Positions 56,974 through 64,000 of a stretch of DNA of 64,000 nt are shown here, in pieces (positions within the stretch are counted from its first letter, which is position 1; each line of letters opens with the position of its first letter). The stretch covers positions 1 through 64,000 of the forward strand of contig NZ_QZMT01000007.1 of the NCBI RefSeq assembly GCF_003932495.1, read 5' to 3'. The notes beneath the pieces were generated by a model. It saw only the letters and a program-made list of their open reading frames with translations, was not told the origin of the DNA and made no database searches. Source of the stretch: Guyparkeria sp. SCN-R1 (lineage in GTDB: Bacteria; Pseudomonadota; Gammaproteobacteria; Halothiobacillales; Halothiobacillaceae). The translations under genes and the position numbers were made by a program.

Positions 56974-57733
56974 CATGTTCGGCCGGCTTTCCCTGCTGAT
57001 GCTGCTGGCCTTCGGTCTGTTCGGCGCGAGTGCCCCGGTGCTGGCCGAGCCGGGTCTGCCGGCGGTGACCTTGACCGAAAGTGAGGACGGCGGCACGCAA
57101 TACAGCCTGACGCTGCAGATCCTCGCCCTGATGACGGTGCTCACCCTGCTGCCGTCGTTGCTGCTGATGATGACCTCGTTCACGCGCATCATCATCGTGC
57201 TGGCCCTGTTGCGCCAGGCACTCGGTACCGTCCAGACGCCCTCCAACCAGATCCTGCTCGGCCTGGCGCTGTTCCTGACGCTGTTCATCATGGCGCCGGT
57301 GTTCCAGACCGCCTACGAGGAGGGCGTCGGGCCGTACATGGCCGAGGAGATCGGCGCGATGGAGGCGATCGATCGGGCCGCTCAACCGTTGCGCACCTTC
57401 ATGCTCAACCAGACGCGCGAGACCGACATCGCCCTCTACCAGGAGATCGGCGACTACCCGGACTTCGAGACGCCTGACGACGTGCCGCTGACCGTGTTGA
57501 TGGCCGCTTTCGTCACCTCTGAGCTCAAGACGGCCTTCCAGATCGGTTTCCTGATCTTCATCCCGTTCCTGATCATCGATCTCGTGGTCGCCTCGGTGCT
57601 GATGTCGATGGGCATGATGATGCTCTCGCCGATGATCGTCTCGCTGCCATTCAAGATCATGCTGTTCGTGCTGGTCGACGGCTGGGCGTTGCTGATGGGT
57701 ACGCTCGCGTCCAGTTTTTATATGGGGGGCTAG
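56966..57733 (+). CDS. fliP: FliP flagellar export gate protein
   Basis: A 255-residue membrane protein forming the FliPQR export channel. It has a cleavable signal peptide (to about residue 26) and hydrophobic segments with FliP-type residues [20 protein letters not shown] and [10 protein letters not shown]. Start 56966 (MASMFGRLS) has AGGGGAG upstream and overlaps the fliO stop. Confidence 0.95.
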   Translation: MASMFGRLSLLMLLAFGLFGASAPVLAEPGLPAVTLTESEDGGTQYSLTLQILALMTVLTLLPSLLLMMTSFTRIIIVLALLRQALGTVQTPSNQILLGLALFLTLFIMAPVFQTAYEEGVGPYMAEEIGAMEAIDRAAQPLRTFMLNQTRETDIALYQEIGDYPDFETPDDVPLTVLMAAFVTSELKTAFQIGFLIFIPFLIIDLVVASVLMSMGMMMLSPMIVSLPFKIMLFVLVDGWALLMGTLASSFYMGG

Positions 57734-57736
57734 GCC

Positions 57737-58006
57737 ATGAGTCCGGATACCGTTATTGATCTCACCCGCCAGGCGCTCACGGTCATCCTGTACCTGTCGA
57801 TGCCGATCCTGCTCACTGCGCTGGCGGTGGGCCTTTTGATCGGCATGTTCCAGGCGGCGACCCAGATCAACGAAATGACCCTGAGCTTCATCCCCAAGAT
57901 GATCGCGGTGGTGGTCGCGATCCTGCTGGCCGCGCCCTGGATGCTGCAGGTGATCGTCGACTTCACCGAGCGGCTGTTTCACAACATCCCCTCGCTGATC
58001 GCCTGA
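57737..58006 (+). CDS. fliQ: FliQ flagellar export gate protein
   Basis: An 89-residue protein with two membrane helices (about 15-38 and 53-75) and the FliQ-type segment FQAATQINEMTLSFIPKM between them. It lies three bases after the fliP stop. Confidence 0.95.
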   Translation: MSPDTVIDLTRQALTVILYLSMPILLTALAVGLLIGMFQAATQINEMTLSFIPKMIAVVVAILLAAPWMLQVIVDFTERLFHNIPSLIA

Positions 58007-58016
58007 GGCACCCGCC

Positions 58017-58787
58017 TTGGAACTGGCGATCGAGCAGATACTCGGCTGGACCGCCACCTACCTGTGGGTGCTGGTGCGGGTCGGGGCGATGCTCATGGTC
58101 GCGCCGATCTTCGGCTCGCAGTCCCTGCCGGTGCGCATTCGGCTCTTGATCGCGCTGGCGGTTTCCCTGGTGATCACGCCCATGGTGCCCGAGATCCCGG
58201 CGGTCGACCCGCTCTCGATCGCCGGGATCACCATGATCGTTCAGCAGGTGCTGATCGGCGTGGCGATGGGCTTCATCCTCAACCTGGTGATCTCGGCGTT
58301 CGTGGTCGCCGGCGAGTCGATCGCCATGAGCATGGGCCTGGGCTTTGCCCAGACCGTCGATCCGCAGAACGGCGTGAGCGTGCCGTTGATCTCGCAGTTT
58401 CTGACCATCGTGGTCACCCTGCTGATGGTGGCGCTCAACGTGCCGGCGATGATCGTCAAGATGCTGGCGGACTCGTTCACCATCCTGCCGGTCTCGCCGG
58501 TGGGACTCACTGCCGAGGACTTCCGCGCGATCGCCTGGTTCGGTCAGCAGATGTACATCAACGCGGTGCTGGTCGCGCTGCCGGTGGTGACCACGCTCCT
58601 GATGGTCAACCTCGCCATGGGCGTGATCACGCGCGCCGCGCCGCAAATGAACATCTTCTCGGTGGGTTTCCCGGCCACTCTGATGATCGGCTTTTTCCTG
58701 CTGTTCCTTGCCGCCCCCCTCTGGTTCCCGAACGTGGAACAGTTCGTGCATCAGTCGTTCGTGCTGATCACGGAAATCCTGAGGTGA
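58017..58787 (+). CDS. fliR: FliR flagellar export gate protein
   Basis: A 256-residue multi-span membrane protein of the export gate, with the FliR start MELAIEQILGWTATYLWVLV and later GFILNLVISAFVVAGESIAM. The start is TTG at 58017 with GAGG eight bases upstream. There is no in-frame ATG nearby. Confidence 0.94.
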   Translation: MELAIEQILGWTATYLWVLVRVGAMLMVAPIFGSQSLPVRIRLLIALAVSLVITPMVPEIPAVDPLSIAGITMIVQQVLIGVAMGFILNLVISAFVVAGESIAMSMGLGFAQTVDPQNGVSVPLISQFLTIVVTLLMVALNVPAMIVKMLADSFTILPVSPVGLTAEDFRAIAWFGQQMYINAVLVALPVVTTLLMVNLAMGVITRAAPQMNIFSVGFPATLMIGFFLLFLAAPLWFPNVEQFVHQSFVLITEILR

Positions 58788-58791
58788 GTTG

Positions 58792-59931
58792 GTGGCGGAG
58801 AACGAGAACGGTCAGGAGAAAACCGAAGAACCCACCGAGAAACGACTGCGCGACGCCCGCGAGAAAGGGCAAGTCGCCCGTTCGCGGGAACTCAACTCCT
58901 TTTTGCTGACCGTCGGGTCGGCTGCGGTGTTCCTGGTGTTCGGTGGCCAGATGATGCTGGGGCTGGCCGAGGTCGTGCGCGACTCGTTCATCATCGAGCG
59001 CGCGGATGTCTTCGACCAGGCGGCGATGTTCTCGCGGCTGGCCAATGCCTTCGCCAGCGGCTTTCTCGCCTTCGTCCCGATCTTCTTTGCCACCGTCGTG
59101 CTGGCCGTGGTCGCCTCGATTGCCGTCGGCGGCTGGAATTTCTCCACCCAGGCGATGGCGCCGAAGCTGTCCAAGATGGATCCCATCGCGGGCCTCAAGC
59201 GCATCTTCGGTGTGAAGGCGCTGATGGAACTGGGCAAGACCTTCGCCAAGTTCGTGTTGATCGCCGCCATCGGCGTGGCGGTCTTCTTTGCCTTCGACGC
59301 GCAATTCATGAGCCTCGGCCTGCAGCCGTTCGATGCCGCCTTGGCCCATGCCGGCTGGCTTATCGGCTGGGGCTTTCTCGCCGTCTCGTTCGGGTTGCTG
59401 CTGGTGGCGCTTGTCGATGTGCCGTTCCAGATCTGGCAACACAACAAGCAGCAGCGCATGACCCTTCAGGAAGTGAAGGACGAACACAAGGACACCGAGG
59501 GCCGGCCGGAGATCAAGCAGCGCATCCGCCAGACCCAGATGCAGATGTCGCAGCGCCGGATGATGGAAGCGGTGCCCGAGGCCGACGTGGTGGTCACCAA
59601 CCCGACCCACTATGCCGTCGCCCTCAAGTACGACGCCGAGGGCGTCGGTGCGCCGATCGTGGTGGCCAAGGGGGTCGACGAGATGGCGCTCAACCTGCGC
59701 AAGATCGCCGCGTCCCACGGGGTCGAGATCTTCGAGGCCCCGCCATTGGCACGGGCCTTGTATACGCATGTCGAGATCGACGAGGTGATCCCCGCCGCGC
59801 TCTACACCGCGGTGGCCCAGGTGCTGGCCTACGTCTACCAGCTCAAGGAGGCCGCTCGCGGTGCCGGGCAGACGCCGGGGCGCCCGGAGCCGCAAGTGCC
59901 TGACGGCTTCGACGTGCCGGCAACCGACTGA
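58792..59931 (+). CDS. flhB: FlhB flagellar export switch protein
   Basis: A 379-residue export apparatus protein that switches substrate class. The N-terminal EKTEEPTEKRLRDAREKGQV and four membrane helices precede the cytoplasmic domain with the autocleavage site NPTH in VVVTNPTHYAVALKY. The start is GTG at 58792 with GAGG seven bases upstream. It follows fliR by four bases. Confidence 0.96.
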   Translation: MAENENGQEKTEEPTEKRLRDAREKGQVARSRELNSFLLTVGSAAVFLVFGGQMMLGLAEVVRDSFIIERADVFDQAAMFSRLANAFASGFLAFVPIFFATVVLAVVASIAVGGWNFSTQAMAPKLSKMDPIAGLKRIFGVKALMELGKTFAKFVLIAAIGVAVFFAFDAQFMSLGLQPFDAALAHAGWLIGWGFLAVSFGLLLVALVDVPFQIWQHNKQQRMTLQEVKDEHKDTEGRPEIKQRIRQTQMQMSQRRMMEAVPEADVVVTNPTHYAVALKYDAEGVGAPIVVAKGVDEMALNLRKIAASHGVEIFEAPPLARALYTHVEIDEVIPAALYTAVAQVLAYVYQLKEAARGAGQTPGRPEPQVPDGFDVPATD

Positions 59932-59987
59932 CCAGTCGCTCGATCGATGAACCTCAACGTAACCGCAGCCAAGAAGAACGCGTTCAG

Positions 59988-62105
59988 ATGAAACCCAGCC
60001 CGAACAATTTCAGCTTTGCCCGCCTGGGTAACACCCTGCGCCAGTATCGGGGGCAGGGGATCGGGCCGCCGGTGATGATCATCATGCTGCTGGCGATGGT
60101 GATCGTGCCGTTGCCGCCGCTGGGTCTGGACGCGCTGTTCACCTTCAACATCACCTTGTCGCTGATCATCCTGATGGTGGTGCTCTACGTGGGCAAGCCG
60201 CTGGATTTCGCAATCTTTCCCACCGTCATCCTGATCGCGACCCTGCTGCGACTGGCGCTCAATGTCGCCTCCACCCGCGTGGTGCTGCTCAATGGTCACG
60301 AGGGCCCCGGCGCGGCCGGCAACGTGATCGAGGCCTTCGGCAACTTCGTCATCGGCGGTAACTACGCCGTCGGCCTGGTGGTGTTCATCATCCTGATGGT
60401 GATCAACTTCGTGGTCATCACGAAGGGCGCCGGGCGGGTCTCCGAGGTGTCCGCCCGCTTTACGCTCGACTCGCTGCCCGGCAAGCAGATGGCGATCGAC
60501 GCCGATCTCAACGCCGGCATCCTCAACCAGGAACAGGCCCGCGCCCGGCGCGAGGAGATCGCCTCCGAGGCCGACTTCTACGGCTCGATGGACGGTGCCT
60601 CGAAATTCGTGCGCGGCGATGCCATTGCCGGCATCCTGATCGTGTTCATCAACGTGATCGGCGGCTTGCTGATCGGTGTCGCGCAACATGGCATGCCGTT
60701 CGGCAATGCCGCCGAGACCTACGTCCTGCTGACCATCGGTGACGGGCTGGTTGCCACCATTCCCTCGCTTTTGATCTCGACGGCGACCGCGATCATCGTC
60801 ACGCGTGTCACCGCCTCGAAGGAGGACATGGGCAAGCAGGTCCAGCGGCAGATGTTCTCCGATCCGCGGGTGCTGGGCGTGGCCGCGGGCCTTATGGCGG
60901 GCCTCGGCCTGGTGCCGGGGATGCCCAACGCCGCCTTCCTTTTCCTCGCCGCGATTGCCGGTGGTGGCGCCTGGTTGGTATCGCGCCGCCAGGCGACCGA
61001 GGCGGCCGAGAAGGCAGCGGCCGAGGCCGCCCCGGCGGAGACCAAGCCCGAGGTCAAGGAATTGACCTGGGACGATGTCCCGCCGGTGGACCTGATTGGT
61101 CTGGAGGTTGGCTACGGCCTGATCCCGCTGGTCGACCGCAACCAGGGGGGGCAGTTGATGCCGCGCATCAAGGGTGTTCGCAAGAAGCTCTCGCAGGACC
61201 TGGGTTTCCTGATCTCGACGGTTCACATCCGTGACAACCTCGATCTCAAGCCCAACGAGTACCGCATCAGCCTCAACGGTGTGCCGATCGGCAACGCCGA
61301 GATCTTCCCCGACCGCGACATGGCCATCAATCCGGGGCAGGTCTCCGGCGACATCAAGGGCATCCAGACCACCGACCCGGCCTTCGGCCTGAAGGCCTAC
61401 TGGATCGATCGCGGCCAGAAGGAAGAGGCCCAAGCGCTTGGTTATACCGTGGTCGACCCGGCCACGGTGGTCGCCACCCACCTGTCGCAGATCCTCGGCG
61501 ACAATGCCGCCGACCTGTTCGGCTACGAGCAGGCGCAGCAACTGCTCGACACGCTCAAGCAAAACTCGCCGAAACTGGTCGAGGACCTGGTGCCCAAGAC
61601 CCTGCCGATGACCACCATCGTCGAGGTGCTCGGGCAACTGCTCTCCGAGCGGATCCCGATTCGCGATATCCGCACGATTGCCGAAACCTTGACGATCCAG
61701 GGTCAGCGTACCCAGGACGTCGGGGAATTGACGGAGAGCGTGCGCATGGCGCTGGGCCGGATGATCGTCCAGCACATCAACGGCTTGGCGCCGACCGTGC
61801 CGGTCATCACGCTGGATCCACAGTTGGAACAGCTCTTGCTTAACAGTACCCAGCGCGGGAATCAGGCCCCCGGAATCGAGCCCGGCCTGGCCGAGCGACT
61901 GCACAAGTCACTCAAGGACGCGGCCGAGCGTCAGGAGCAGAGTGGCAAGCCGGCCATTCTCCTGGTGGCTCCGCAGATTCGCAGCTGGCTCTCGCGCATG
62001 GTCCGGCACTCGATCCCGACGCTCAGCGTGCTGAGCTATCACGAGATACCGGACAACAAGGAAATACGCGTGGTGGCGAGCGTCGGCAACCAGAACGAAG
62101 GCTGA
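59988..62105 (+). CDS. flhA: FlhA flagellar export component
   Basis: A 705-residue protein: N-terminal membrane domain with about eight helices and the FHIPEP-type loop (GNYAVGLVVF, then AGRVSEVSARFTLDSLPGKQ), and a large C-terminal cytoplasmic domain (about 345-705) that docks export substrates. The family length is about 690-700. The gap of 56 bases before it has no clear promoter. Confidence 0.96.
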   Translation: MKPSPNNFSFARLGNTLRQYRGQGIGPPVMIIMLLAMVIVPLPPLGLDALFTFNITLSLIILMVVLYVGKPLDFAIFPTVILIATLLRLALNVASTRVVLLNGHEGPGAAGNVIEAFGNFVIGGNYAVGLVVFIILMVINFVVITKGAGRVSEVSARFTLDSLPGKQMAIDADLNAGILNQEQARARREEIASEADFYGSMDGASKFVRGDAIAGILIVFINVIGGLLIGVAQHGMPFGNAAETYVLLTIGDGLVATIPSLLISTATAIIVTRVTASKEDMGKQVQRQMFSDPRVLGVAAGLMAGLGLVPGMPNAAFLFLAAIAGGGAWLVSRRQATEAAEKAAAEAAPAETKPEVKELTWDDVPPVDLIGLEVGYGLIPLVDRNQGGQLMPRIKGVRKKLSQDLGFLISTVHIRDNLDLKPNEYRISLNGVPIGNAEIFPDRDMAINPGQVSGDIKGIQTTDPAFGLKAYWIDRGQKEEAQALGYTVVDPATVVATHLSQILGDNAADLFGYEQAQQLLDTLKQNSPKLVEDLVPKTLPMTTIVEVLGQLLSERIPIRDIRTIAETLTIQGQRTQDVGELTESVRMALGRMIVQHINGLAPTVPVITLDPQLEQLLLNSTQRGNQAPGIEPGLAERLHKSLKDAAERQEQSGKPAILLVAPQIRSWLSRMVRHSIPTLSVLSYHEIPDNKEIRVVASVGNQNEG

Positions 62106-62148
62106 CGACTCGACCGGATAACCCAACCGCTAAGGGTCTGGTGGATAC

Positions 62149-63675
62149 ATGAAAATCAAGCGAATCATCGCCAGTGACATGCGCGAGGCCATGCGCCAGG
62201 TGCGGCGCGTGTTCGGTGACGAGGCCGTCATCCTCTCCAACAAGCCGGTCTCCGGCGGGGTGGAGGTGATTGCCGCGATGGACTTCGACGAGAAGGCGAT
62301 CCAGCTGGCAGCCGCCCAGCAGTCGGCCAGCCGGATCGCTGGCGCCTCGGAACGGCCGGCGGCGAGGGCCGAGCGCGCCACGCCGGAACAAGCGTCGCGT
62401 CCGGTACAGCCGACCGCGGCCGAGGCCGAGCCGGCGGAGGCCAGCAATGTCGCGCCCAAGACAACCGCCGAGATGCTCGCCGAGCGTAGCCGCAAGGCCG
62501 AATCGGCCGGGTCGACCGAATCAAGCGAGACGCTCGCGTCGTCTGCCGCCGACGAGAGCGAAGACGACCGTGCCGCCTTTTCCGAGGCGCTTGCCGCCTG
62601 GAGCGAGCAGCAGACAGGCCCCTCCGCCGAGTCCACCGCGAATCAGGCGGCCGACGAGCCGGCCGCTCGTTCGTCCAACCGAACCCCATCGCACTGGGAC
62701 TGGCTGGTCGAGGATCAGGGCGCGGCCGAGGGGCGCCTGTCGACGCTAACCGAAGAAGTGGCGCAGCTGCGTGACCTGTTCGAACGGCAATTGTCGGTCA
62801 TGGAATGGCACCGTTTCAGCCAGGCGCACCCCGCCGAGGTCTCGACCGTCCAGCGGTTGCAGGATATCGGCCTGCCGACGGGTCTGGCGCGCGAGCTGGG
62901 TCGGGCCGCGGCCCAGGCCCAGCCGGAGCGGGCATTCGTCGAGGCGCTCAAGATGCTTGGCGAGCAGCTCGAGAACCGTGCCGAGGACCCGGTCGAGGCC
63001 GGTGGTACCTATGCCTTCGTCGGCCCGACCGGCGTGGGCAAGACCACCACGCTTGCCAAGCTGGCCGCCCGCGCGGTGCTGCACCGTGGGCGCGACTCGG
63101 TGGCACTGATCAGCACGGATCGCTTTCGCATCGGCGCCCAGGAGCAGTTGCGCAACTACGCCCGTATCCTTAACGTGCCATTGCATATTGCCCGTGATGA
63201 GACGCATCTGGCGCAGTTGCTCGAGGCCGTGTCCGACCGGCACCTGGTGCTGATCGACACCTCCGGGATGTCGCAGCGCGATTTCCGCATGATGCAGAAA
63301 CTCGAGGCCCTGATGGGGGCGGGCGAGGCGGTCAAGCTGCTGCTGGTGCTGTCGGCCAATGCCCAGTACCCGGCCCTCGAGGACGTCAAGAAACGCTTTG
63401 CCGGCCTGCCGTTGCACGGCACCGTGCTGACCAAGCTCGACGAGACCGTCCTGCTCGGCGGCGGCCTGGCCGCCCTGGTTCGCCCGCTGGCCGGTGTCGA
63501 CGGTGAGCCGCGTCGCCTGCCGCTGGTTTGCGCGGGGGTCGGCCAGCGCGTCCCGGAGGATCTCTGGTTCCCGAAGGCGGCCGACCTGATCAAGCAGGCC
63601 CTGGAAATGGGGCAGTCACAACTCGAACACACCGACCGGGATGATCCGCTGTGGATGCTCAATCAAGCCGGATGA
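62149..63675 (+). CDS. flhF: FlhF signal-recognition-type GTPase
   Basis: A 508-residue SRP-type GTPase that places polar flagella. The N-terminal basic domain starts MKIKRIIASDMREAMRQVR. A variable Ala/Glu/Ser-rich middle follows (about 65-200), then the G domain with the P-loop GPTGVGKTTTLAKLAAR, the DTSGMSQRD and TKLDE motifs. Such FlhF/FlhG pairs suit a polar flagellum. It overlaps flhG by four bases. Confidence 0.95.
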   Translation: MKIKRIIASDMREAMRQVRRVFGDEAVILSNKPVSGGVEVIAAMDFDEKAIQLAAAQQSASRIAGASERPAARAERATPEQASRPVQPTAAEAEPAEASNVAPKTTAEMLAERSRKAESAGSTESSETLASSAADESEDDRAAFSEALAAWSEQQTGPSAESTANQAADEPAARSSNRTPSHWDWLVEDQGAAEGRLSTLTEEVAQLRDLFERQLSVMEWHRFSQAHPAEVSTVQRLQDIGLPTGLARELGRAAAQAQPERAFVEALKMLGEQLENRAEDPVEAGGTYAFVGPTGVGKTTTLAKLAARAVLHRGRDSVALISTDRFRIGAQEQLRNYARILNVPLHIARDETHLAQLLEAVSDRHLVLIDTSGMSQRDFRMMQKLEALMGAGEAVKLLLVLSANAQYPALEDVKKRFAGLPLHGTVLTKLDETVLLGGGLAALVRPLAGVDGEPRRLPLVCAGVGQRVPEDLWFPKAADLIKQALEMGQSQLEHTDRDDPLWMLNQAG

Positions 63676-64000
63676 CACTCCAGCCCACCATTAGCGGCCA
63701 CGACCAGGCCGACGGGGCGCGCTACGCCAATGCCAATCGCCCGGTGCGGGTGATCGCCGTGACCAGCGGCAAGGGCGGCGTGGGCAAGACCAACGTCTCG
63801 GTCAACCTTTCCGTGGCACTCGCCCGCAGCGGCGAGCGGGTGGTGTTGATGGATGCCGACCTGGGGCTCGGCAACGTCGATGTCCTGCTTGGTCTACAGT
63901 CCCGGGGCAATCTGTCCCACGTGCTTTCCGGCGAGGCGACTCTCGACGAGATCATGCTCGAAGGCCCCGAGGGTATCGGCATCCTGCCGGCCGCTAGCGG
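63672..64000 (+). CDS. flhG: FlhG/FleN MinD-type ATPase (partial, runs off window)
   Basis: The first 109 residues of a MinD/ParA-type ATPase that limits flagellar number. The deviant Walker A motif SGKGGVGKTNVSVNL and the Walker B DADLGLGNVDVLLGL are seen, and these are characteristic of FlhG/FleN. The ATG overlaps the flhF stop (ATGA). The 3' end is beyond base 64000. Confidence 0.93.
   Translation, partial: MTLQPTISGHDQADGARYANANRPVRVIAVTSGKGGVGKTNVSVNLSVALARSGERVVLMDADLGLGNVDVLLGLQSRGNLSHVLSGEATLDEIMLEGPEGIGILPAAS

Noticed and set aside
59835-61904. 689-codon minus-strand frame over flhA
   Set aside because: His/Asp/Gln-rich shadow frame of flhA, the usual artefact of G+C-rich codon usage.

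Overview
The window (about 65% G+C by eye) is chromosomal core sequence from a gammaproteobacterium that oxidises reduced sulfur and is probably an autotroph. The evidence is a soxXA pair, a rhodanese-TusA pair, a periplasmic double rhodanese, a CbbY-type Calvin-cycle phosphatase, a GlcD-type glycolate oxidase subunit, and gene orders shared with gammaproteobacteria (holD?-rimI-prfC, dapA-bamC, xseB-ispA-dxs, lpoA-yraN-diaA beside rsmI). A Halothiobacillus/Guyparkeria-like member of the Chromatiales would fit, but that placement is inference. No tRNA, rRNA, CRISPR array, prophage or transposase gene was found.

Layout. 1-5.5 kb: soxXA with a strong terminator, the periplasmic protease BepA, rhodanese plus TusA, and an unknown secreted protein. 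5.5-11.8 kb: branched-chain amino acid genes ilvI-ilvH-ilvC, then pssA, then leuA behind a Leu-rich leader peptide. 11.8-14.4 kb: candidate holD, rimI, prfC. 14.5-26.7 kb: housekeeping and accessory genes (lipoprotein, double rhodanese, gluQ, slt, sbcB, CBS protein, free-standing CZB zinc protein, cbbY, slyD, galU, wrbA). 27-29.9 kb: a secreted thioredoxin-like protein followed by a TolC-type outer-membrane protein and a periplasmic adaptor, with no inner-membrane pump. 30-39 kb: proS, a LysR regulator, a DUF302 lipoprotein, PIN-PhoH ATPase, bcp, dapA-bamC. 39-45.4 kb: an apparent operon xseB-ispA-dxs-queD followed by folE2, with radA nearby. 45.4-53.2 kb: CorC/CNNM transporter, CcsA-like protein, glcD, diaA, yraN, lpoA and divergent rsmI. 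53.3-64 kb: a diguanylate cyclase behind a near-consensus sigma-54 promoter, then fliL-M-N-O-P-Q-R-flhB-flhA-flhF-flhG, cut by the window end.

The main unexplained structure is a dispersed family of small non-coding inverted-repeat elements at 3563-3656, 22233-22511 and 40044-40311, plus a solo end at 43938-43973. They share ends of the form GGGAANNTCTGCACGAAT and are flanked by TA or TCA duplications. The two full-size copies have unrelated interiors but the same layout: an outer terminal inverted repeat enclosing two separate inverted-repeat arms, so one strand could fold like a three-way junction. One copy is inserted exactly at the stop codon of queD.

Regulatory signals read from sequence: a leuA attenuator-like leader, a long hairpin-rich leader before ilvI, the sigma-54 promoter, and several intrinsic terminators.
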